DNA of 16,511 nucleotides. Origin: Candidatus Woesearchaeota archaeon CG10_big_fil_rev_8_21_14_0_10_32_9 (GTDB lineage Archaea > Nanobdellota > Nanobdellia > Woesearchaeales > 21-14-0-10-32-9). The DNA lies in NCBI GenBank assembly GCA_002762915.1, contig PCYF01000013.1:1-16511 (forward strand). The letters run 5' to 3'. Position numbers and translations under genes: made by a program. The first letter of the stretch is position 1; each line of letters starts with the position of its first letter. The notes beneath the pieces were generated by a model. The model saw only the letters and a program-made list of their open reading frames with translations. It ran no database searches and was not told where the DNA came from. Below, one piece after another: positions 12,154-16,511 of the stretch.

Positions 12154-12846
12154 GTGGTACAAAAAAAGAATCTCAGGAAATCTCCGAGAAAATCAAGCGG
12201 TCCTTCTTCCGTAAACCAAAGATTGGCTTCAATAGAAAAACAACAGGCAAAAATTCTAGAACTTCAAAAAAAGATACTAACTAAAGAGACTAAAATTTCA
12301 AAGAAAGAAGATGTATTTTTAGAGTTTGAGAAAAAAGAACTTAATGAGGAAAAATTTCTTGAAAGTGAAGAATCTCAGGGACTTGATGAATTAAAAAAAA
12401 TAGAACAACTTGAAGAAAACATTAAGAAAAAAGTCGGAGAGAGCCCTCTTAGGAGAATAACTTATAGAGATATAACAAAGGGAATGATTGGTGCGTTTTT
12501 TGGAATAGTTGGTCATTTTGCATTTGTTGAGGGAATTCATATTTCTGAAGAATTTACTTTTTTGAGATCAACTGCGCTTTTATTAACGTCATTTATTATC
12601 ATAGTTTTATTTTTGTACTTTACAGGATTTAGAAAAGTAAATGATGAGTTCCTTTACAAATTTATGCCTATTCGTGCAATAGTAATTTATGTGTCTGCAA
12701 TGATAACTGTATTTGTAGTTTTATTACTCTATGGAAAAGTAGATTTTACGATGCCTTTTCACGTGATTTACAATACTATTGCAGCCATTAGTATCCTTGC
12801 AGTATTAGGTGCAGGAACAGCAGATTTAATTGGAAAAAATGAATGA
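12154..12846 (+). CDS. Coiled-coil plus four-TM membrane protein (DUF2391-like?)
   Basis: 230 residues from GTG 12154, chosen by the TATA box 26 nt upstream. The N-terminus is a basic, disordered tail (MVQKKNLRKSPRKSSG). Residues about 20-95 are a charged helical region likely to form a coiled coil. Four membrane helices follow at about 107-127, 136-157, 172-193 and 203-225, with charged loops such as FRKVNDEF (159-166). The membrane part loosely resembles the DUF2391 family of putative integral membrane proteins; this is recalled and uncertain. The next gene starts 9 nt downstream behind a GAGG ribosome site, so the two form an operon. Function unknown. Confidence 0.75.
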   Translation: MVQKKNLRKSPRKSSGPSSVNQRLASIEKQQAKILELQKKILTKETKISKKEDVFLEFEKKELNEEKFLESEESQGLDELKKIEQLEENIKKKVGESPLRRITYRDITKGMIGAFFGIVGHFAFVEGIHISEEFTFLRSTALLLTSFIIIVLFLYFTGFRKVNDEFLYKFMPIRAIVIYVSAMITVFVVLLLYGKVDFTMPFHVIYNTIAAISILAVLGAGTADLIGKNE

Positions 12847-12855
12847 GGAATAAAC

Positions 12856-13245
12856 ATGAGAATAGATAAAATAGATAAAGGCGAAATTGTTGAGTTAACA
12901 AGAACAAATACAAAATACATAGATACATTAAAAAATATTATAGCTTTGGTTAAAAAATTGGAGGCTTTACACAACAATAATCTTGATGTGAAAGAAGACT
13001 TAAATCAGGCAATCCAAGTTATAAAAAGTTATACTGGGAAAGAGCTTAATGAAGCAAAGAAAATTGGTGCCACAAAAATTCTTTATGATGTTCGTGAAGA
13101 AATTAATGTTGTCATGAAGGTTGTTAAAGATGCGAATTCTAATAATCAAAATTTGCTCAAAAATTTAGAGTCCGATTTTTTAACTCTTGAAGATTTATTA
13201 CAAAAATTAGAAAAAGATTTGAAAGAGTTAGAAAAGAAGAATTAA
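12856..13245 (+). CDS. Small helical protein, partner of the upstream membrane gene
   Basis: 129 residues from ATG 12856, with GAGG (12845-12848) overlapping the upstream stop at 7-nt spacing. The whole protein looks helical, with long stretches of Leu/Ile at heptad-like spacing and a strongly charged C-terminal helix (LQKLEKDLKELEKKN). No cysteines, catalytic motif or membrane segment are seen. Its position 9 nt after the coiled-coil membrane protein suggests a soluble partner binding the N-terminal coiled coil of that protein (inference). Its stop codon overlaps the stop of the convergent eL33 gene by 4 nt. Confidence 0.75.
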   Translation: MRIDKIDKGEIVELTRTNTKYIDTLKNIIALVKKLEALHNNNLDVKEDLNQAIQVIKSYTGKELNEAKKIGATKILYDVREEINVVMKVVKDANSNNQNLLKNLESDFLTLEDLLQKLEKDLKELEKKN

Positions 13246-13496
13246 TTAAGTTTTACTTTCCGACCAATAGCTTGACCAGGCATACCAGTTTCGAACTTAA
13301 CTCTTAATGCTCCAGAATTACCATGAGCTGCAACAACTTCTCCTTGTATGTCTCTTTTTCCTGTGTTGTAAAGAACTTTTTTCCCTACAAGTTTCTTAGC
13401 TGCATCCTTATCTGAAACACTTGAAATACTAACTATCATTTGATTTTTACTGACTACATGTAGTCCTCTTCTGAAATTGACTATTGTTCCTTCCAT
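13242..13496 (-). CDS. rpl35ae: Large-subunit ribosomal protein eL33 (L35Ae)
   Basis: 84 residues from ATG 13496, the expected length. This is a protein of the archaeal/eukaryotic large ribosomal subunit, absent from bacteria. The diagnostic region is clear: GKKVLYNTGKRDIQGEVVAA (38-57), HGNSGALRVKFETGMPGQAI (58-77) and GRKVKL near the end. The N-terminus MEGTIVNFRRGLHVV fits the first beta strands. A TATA box centred about 28 nt upstream indicates a leaderless mRNA. It lies alone, not in a ribosomal operon, and converges with the helical protein gene with a 4-nt overlap of the stop codons. Confidence 0.95.
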   Translation of the reverse strand: MEGTIVNFRRGLHVVSKNQMIVSISSVSDKDAAKKLVGKKVLYNTGKRDIQGEVVAAHGNSGALRVKFETGMPGQAIGRKVKLN

Positions 13497-13519
13497 ATTA
13501 GCTTTGGAATAAAGTTGGC

Positions 13520-13529
13520 TTTATAAATG
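13520..13529 (-). promoter_or_regulatory. TATA box of rpl35ae
   Basis: CATTTATAAA on the minus strand is centred about 28 nt before ATG 13496, in the 42-nt gap from the upstream gene. Confidence 0.65.
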
Positions 13530-13538
13530 TTACTACAC

Positions 13539-15317
13539 TTAATTAAGTACTGCTTTTAAGAATTCTTCTCTTTCTTGCGTAGGTTTTAGGCTCATTTTGT
13601 GAGCATATGGAATGACATTGAGATCCATGTAATCAATAAATTCTTGAAACGGTGTTCTTGTAAATCCTATAAGAATATCGGAGTTAGGACAAAGAGTTCC
13701 TGCTAATTTTTTTCCTGATTTAGACTTCATGTTACAACCAAGAGTCTCTAATTTATTCTGCATGTATAAAAATTCTTGTTCTAAAGAAGTTGTTACAACT
13801 TTTGTTTTTCCACGTAAAAATTCTTGTAATTCAGTTGCATCTTTAAATCTGAGTTTTTGTCCTGTTTGAAGTGAAGAATTTGCAACATTCATATCTTGAT
13901 ATTTTAAGAAGTATTTTGTAGAACTATGTATTTGTGTTCTTTTTGGATTAATTCCTAATGCAGTTAAATATATTATCTGATCTTTATCAACTAGTGCAAA
14001 TTCTGGATCAAGATTTGAATCTAAAGTTATATTGTGAACATTACGGTAAGTTCTATCTTGTATTTTGCTTAGCCATAATTTATTAGTAAATCGTGCTAAA
14101 GCTTGATCTTGCCCTCCTTGTAAGAAATATTTGGTGGATTTTTCAAGCGTATCTAAGATATCCGCTAATTGTGCACCAAGTTGTAAACCATTAAACCATT
14201 CAGCAGTTTTGTTTTTGTGATGTTTGTCAAAATCAATAAATGCTGCAAGTCTTATTAGCACATCATCTGCTCCGCCTCTACCAATTTTTGTTCTGATATA
14301 TTGTTGTATCATATTTTGATTTTTTGGTAAAGTAAGATCAATACCGTCTTTTTCTAGAATTTGTTCCCAAGAAAGTCTATTAATACTTGGTTCAGAAATA
14401 TCAAAGAGAATTTTTGCTTTTTTAAATATTTCGATTTTTTTCTTATGAGGTTGAACATCAATTATTTTATCAGAATAATGATTTGATTTGAAATCAGGAA
14501 GATATATTTCTGCACGTTTTATTAATTCAATATTAGCAAGATATGCTTCGCCTCCGCCATAGTTTACTCCAAATTTTTTTTCAACTGAATTTCTTATTAT
14601 GTCATAATTATCAAAAAATGCTCCAAAGAAATATCCTTTTAGTACTGCTTGTGGATCAACTTGTAATTTATTGAAAAATTCAATTCCTAGTAATGGGTCT
14701 CCCAAGCTGTTTGTCGGTACAAGTATTTTTCTATAGGAATTGGTGCAGGTAACTAAAAAATCTGCAATTTCATTTATAAGAGATTGGGTCTCGTCCATAT
14801 AATGTATCTTTCCAGAATATATTGGTCTTTTTCGTTCATCAACTAATTCTCTTAAAACTTCATTAGAAACTATGTCTTCTAAAGTTGTATTAGGTTTTCT
14901 ACCAGGACCTCCACCCATATTTTTATTAAAATAGACGTGTCCTTCAGTGGCGTGTCCTGCTGTTGATCTAACTTTAAGATTATGCTGCATTTTCGGAGAA
15001 GAGATTAAAACTGTATCTAAAGTTATGTCCGTAACTAAGTCTTCGCTAGTTGCTTTGTATATGTTCCAATTTTTTTTGTTGTAATTTCCATTTACTCTCA
15101 TTTCTTGTATAATATATTCAGAAATAACGTCCTGATCCAAAAAGGGAACATTTTTTTGTTTAATATTATTTGTCATAGATTTAGGAAGATCTGGTCGTAC
15201 TCTTGATTGAATTATGGATAATCTATTAAGGGGCATCAAGTGGTTTAGAAGAGGGTGAGCAATCCTGCCTTTGTGCTTAGTCTGTTTACTTGTTAATGGT
15301 TTTAGTTTAAGCAACAA
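13539..15317 (-). CDS. Large unrecognised protein (about 592 residues)
   Basis: The frame is 592 residues from TTG 15317. TTG 15314 is spaced better from the TATA box, and ATG 15236 (MPLNRLS) is a further alternative. No membrane segment or signal peptide is visible, so it is probably cytoplasmic. Notable pieces are an early basic region (KQTKHKGRI), a glycine-rich MGGGPGRKPN (near residue 134), an aromatic YFFGAFFDNYD (near 229) and TKIGRGGADD (near 343). These do not make a Walker A motif or another catalytic signature that I know. Two cysteines lie near the C-terminus. Mixed alpha/beta content is likely. It lies between lonB and eL33 on the same strand. Composition and length make it a real gene; function unknown. 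Confidence 0.75.
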   Translation of the reverse strand: MLLKLKPLTSKQTKHKGRIAHPLLNHLMPLNRLSIIQSRVRPDLPKSMTNNIKQKNVPFLDQDVISEYIIQEMRVNGNYNKKNWNIYKATSEDLVTDITLDTVLISSPKMQHNLKVRSTAGHATEGHVYFNKNMGGGPGRKPNTTLEDIVSNEVLRELVDERKRPIYSGKIHYMDETQSLINEIADFLVTCTNSYRKILVPTNSLGDPLLGIEFFNKLQVDPQAVLKGYFFGAFFDNYDIIRNSVEKKFGVNYGGGEAYLANIELIKRAEIYLPDFKSNHYSDKIIDVQPHKKKIEIFKKAKILFDISEPSINRLSWEQILEKDGIDLTLPKNQNMIQQYIRTKIGRGGADDVLIRLAAFIDFDKHHKNKTAEWFNGLQLGAQLADILDTLEKSTKYFLQGGQDQALARFTNKLWLSKIQDRTYRNVHNITLDSNLDPEFALVDKDQIIYLTALGINPKRTQIHSSTKYFLKYQDMNVANSSLQTGQKLRFKDATELQEFLRGKTKVVTTSLEQEFLYMQNKLETLGCNMKSKSGKKLAGTLCPNSDILIGFTRTPFQEFIDYMDLNVIPYAHKMSLKPTQEREEFLKAVLN

Positions 15318-15334
15318 TTATTTTAAAGTTAGAT

Positions 15335-15344
15335 AGTATAAAAA
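15335..15344 (-). promoter_or_regulatory. Candidate TATA box of the 592-residue gene
   Basis: TTTTTATACT on the minus strand is centred about 22 nt before TTG 15317 and about 25 nt before the next codon, TTG 15314. The usual spacing here favours the second TTG. Confidence 0.4.
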
Positions 15345-15356
15345 CAATTATGTTAT

Positions 15357-15394
15357 TAGCACTATATGATGAGAACTATATTTTGAAAGTGCTA
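15357..15394 (-). terminator. Inverted repeat just after lonB
   Basis: TAGCACT and AGTGCTA form a perfect 7-bp inverted repeat with a 24-nt AT-rich loop, starting 5 nt beyond the lonB stop. On the minus strand T-rich sequence follows. It may end lonB transcription, although the large loop is not typical of an intrinsic terminator. Confidence 0.3.
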
Positions 15395-15399
15395 GTTGT

Positions 15400-16511
15400 T
15401 TATTTCTTTTTTAAACTTAATAATTTTTTTCTCAAACTTTCTTTTCCGGTCCAATCATAAACTTCTTTGAATACTTCATAAAGATTTGTAACTGGAATTA
15501 GTTTTATTTTAGCCAGTTTATTCTTGTCTATAACAACATCTTGTAAGTTTGATTTTGGGATTATTACTTTTTCGAGTCCTGCTTCGATTGCTGCTTCAAC
15601 TTTACTTCCAACTCCACCTACTGGAAGTATTTCTCCTCGTACTGATAGACTTCCAGTCATTGCAACATTTTGTTTTATTGGTAAGTCTTTTAATGCAGAT
15701 ATTACTGCAATTGCAACTGCTACGCTAGCACTATCTCCTTCAACTCCTTCATATGTTTGTAAGAATTGTACATAAACATCATATTTGTCTTGAATATCTT
15801 CACCAAAGTGTTTTTTAATTATTGCAGAAACATTTTTGATTGCTTCTTTAGCAATTTCTCCAAGTTTTCCTGTTGCTATTATTTCTTTTTCTTTTCCACC
15901 AATTGCGACTTCTGATTCAATTGGAAGTATTATTCCTGAATAACTGTCTCCATCTCCAATAACTGCAAGGCCATTAACTCTTCCAATAATCTGCCCTTTG
16001 GTCATTATTACTTCGTATTCTTTTTTTCTTTCAATATATTTATCAGCAAGTTGTTTTTCTAATGATCTTGAAATAAGTTTTGCATCAAGAATGTGTTGTA
16101 ATGTGACGAATTCAGCTTTTCTTTCTAAAGCTATGTCTCCTGCGGCTCTGATTAATCCTCCAAGATCTCTTAATCTTAGAGTCATGTGTCCTTTTCTGTT
16201 AGCTCTTTTTCTTGCTTCTTCAATAATGTAATTAACTGCTTCTTTAGTAAAGTGAGGAATCTTTCCATCTTTTTTTACTTCTTGAGCAACAAAGTATGCA
16301 ATCTTTAATCTATTATCTGGTGTGTCAACCATTGTTTCTTTCATGAATACTTCGTAACCATATCCTCTAATTCTAGATCTCAATGCTGGATGCATGTGTT
16401 TTAAAGTTTCTTGGTTTCCTGCAGCAATTAAAACAAATTTACATGGAACTGGTTCTGTTCTTACCATTGCACCTGCGCTTCTTTCTGATTGTCCTGTGAT
16501 TGCGAATTTTC
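15400..16511 (-). CDS. lonB: Archaeal Lon protease (LonB), C-terminal part
   Basis: The frame runs open to the window edge, so the N-terminus is missing; ATG 16467 is internal. The preceding codons read FAITGQSERSAGA, continuing into MVRTEPVPC as in LonB. This ATP-dependent, membrane-anchored protease degrades unneeded and damaged proteins. Numbered from that internal Met, the visible AAA+ part shows a sensor-1 Asn in IAAGN (14-18), an arginine-finger region PALRSRIRGYGYE (27-39), and a helical lid ending in sensor 2 (LRLRDLGGLIRAAGD, 97-111). The Ser-Lys protease domain has S246 in EGVEGDSAS and K289 in GGVGSKVEAA, 43 residues apart, as I recall for E. coli Lon. The Walker motifs and membrane anchor lie outside the window. 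All visible catalytic residues are intact. Confidence 0.96.
   Translation of the reverse strand, partial: KFAITGQSERSAGAMVRTEPVPCKFVLIAAGNQETLKHMHPALRSRIRGYGYEVFMKETMVDTPDNRLKIAYFVAQEVKKDGKIPHFTKEAVNYIIEEARKRANRKGHMTLRLRDLGGLIRAAGDIALERKAEFVTLQHILDAKLISRSLEKQLADKYIERKKEYEVIMTKGQIIGRVNGLAVIGDGDSYSGIILPIESEVAIGGKEKEIIATGKLGEIAKEAIKNVSAIIKKHFGEDIQDKYDVYVQFLQTYEGVEGDSASVAVAIAVISALKDLPIKQNVAMTGSLSVRGEILPVGGVGSKVEAAIEAGLEKVIIPKSNLQDVVIDKNKLAKIKLIPVTNLYEVFKEVYDWTGKESLRKKLLSLKKK

Noticed and set aside
15301..15320. Fifth copy of the dispersed repeat
   Set aside because: Only about nine bases (TTTAAGCAA) match, and they cover a start region; expected by chance in AT-rich DNA.
1..16511. tRNA, rRNA or CRISPR array
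   Set aside because: Intergenic gaps are short and AT-rich, with no cloverleaf-like GC-rich stretch and no regular repeat-spacer series.

Overview
The window is about 16.5 kb of AT-rich archaeal DNA, most likely from a small-genome DPANN-type archaeon (Woesearchaeota/Pacearchaeota-like). That lineage call is inference. The archaeal assignment rests on RNA polymerase subunit L (Rpo11), ribosomal protein eL33 (L35Ae), a LonB-type protease, a METTL5-type N6-adenine methylase, and archaeal TATA boxes. Most TATA boxes are centred about 24-30 nt upstream of the start codon, which implies mostly leaderless mRNAs. Shine-Dalgarno-like sites appear mainly at downstream cistrons or genes with real leaders. 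GTG and TTG starts are frequent.

Layout: (1) 1-1500: the 3' part of an unrecognised gene converging on a helical orphan. (2) 1688-3980: a fused pseudo-nucleotidyltransferase/nucleotidyltransferase/HEPN protein followed by a two-CBS-domain protein, probably one operon. (3) 4035-6752: housekeeping and regulation: cis-prenyltransferase (uppS), RpoL, METTL5-like methylase, a coiled-coil HTH protein and a PadR-type regulator. (4) 6754-9732: a DNA-topology/recombination island. It holds a topoisomerase IB-like protein with the full catalytic pentad, an AT-rich repeat-bearing spacer, the tyrosine recombinase XerA, a 28-bp dif-like palindrome in the xerA leader, and an orphan gene. A four-copy repeat is scattered across it. 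(5) 9733-12054: three minus-strand genes for an unrecognised membrane assembly (4-TM, about 6-TM, and single-TM plus coiled coil). (6) 12154-13245: a membrane protein and a helical partner. (7) 13242-16511: eL33, a 592-aa orphan, and the C-terminal part of LonB, running off the right edge.

The strongest second-look signal is the dif-like site at 8968-8995. It has 11-6-11 architecture and shares a 16-nt core with the bacterial (E. coli) dif, not with the published euryarchaeal dif as I remember it. Its arms are near-perfect inverted repeats, as expected for a single recombinase, and it lies at the predicted transcription start of the adjacent xerA. The neighbouring topoisomerase IB-like gene and the repeat family make this a compact candidate chromosome-resolution or mobile module. 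The pseudo-NT/NT/HEPN fusion with its CBS neighbour is the second lead.
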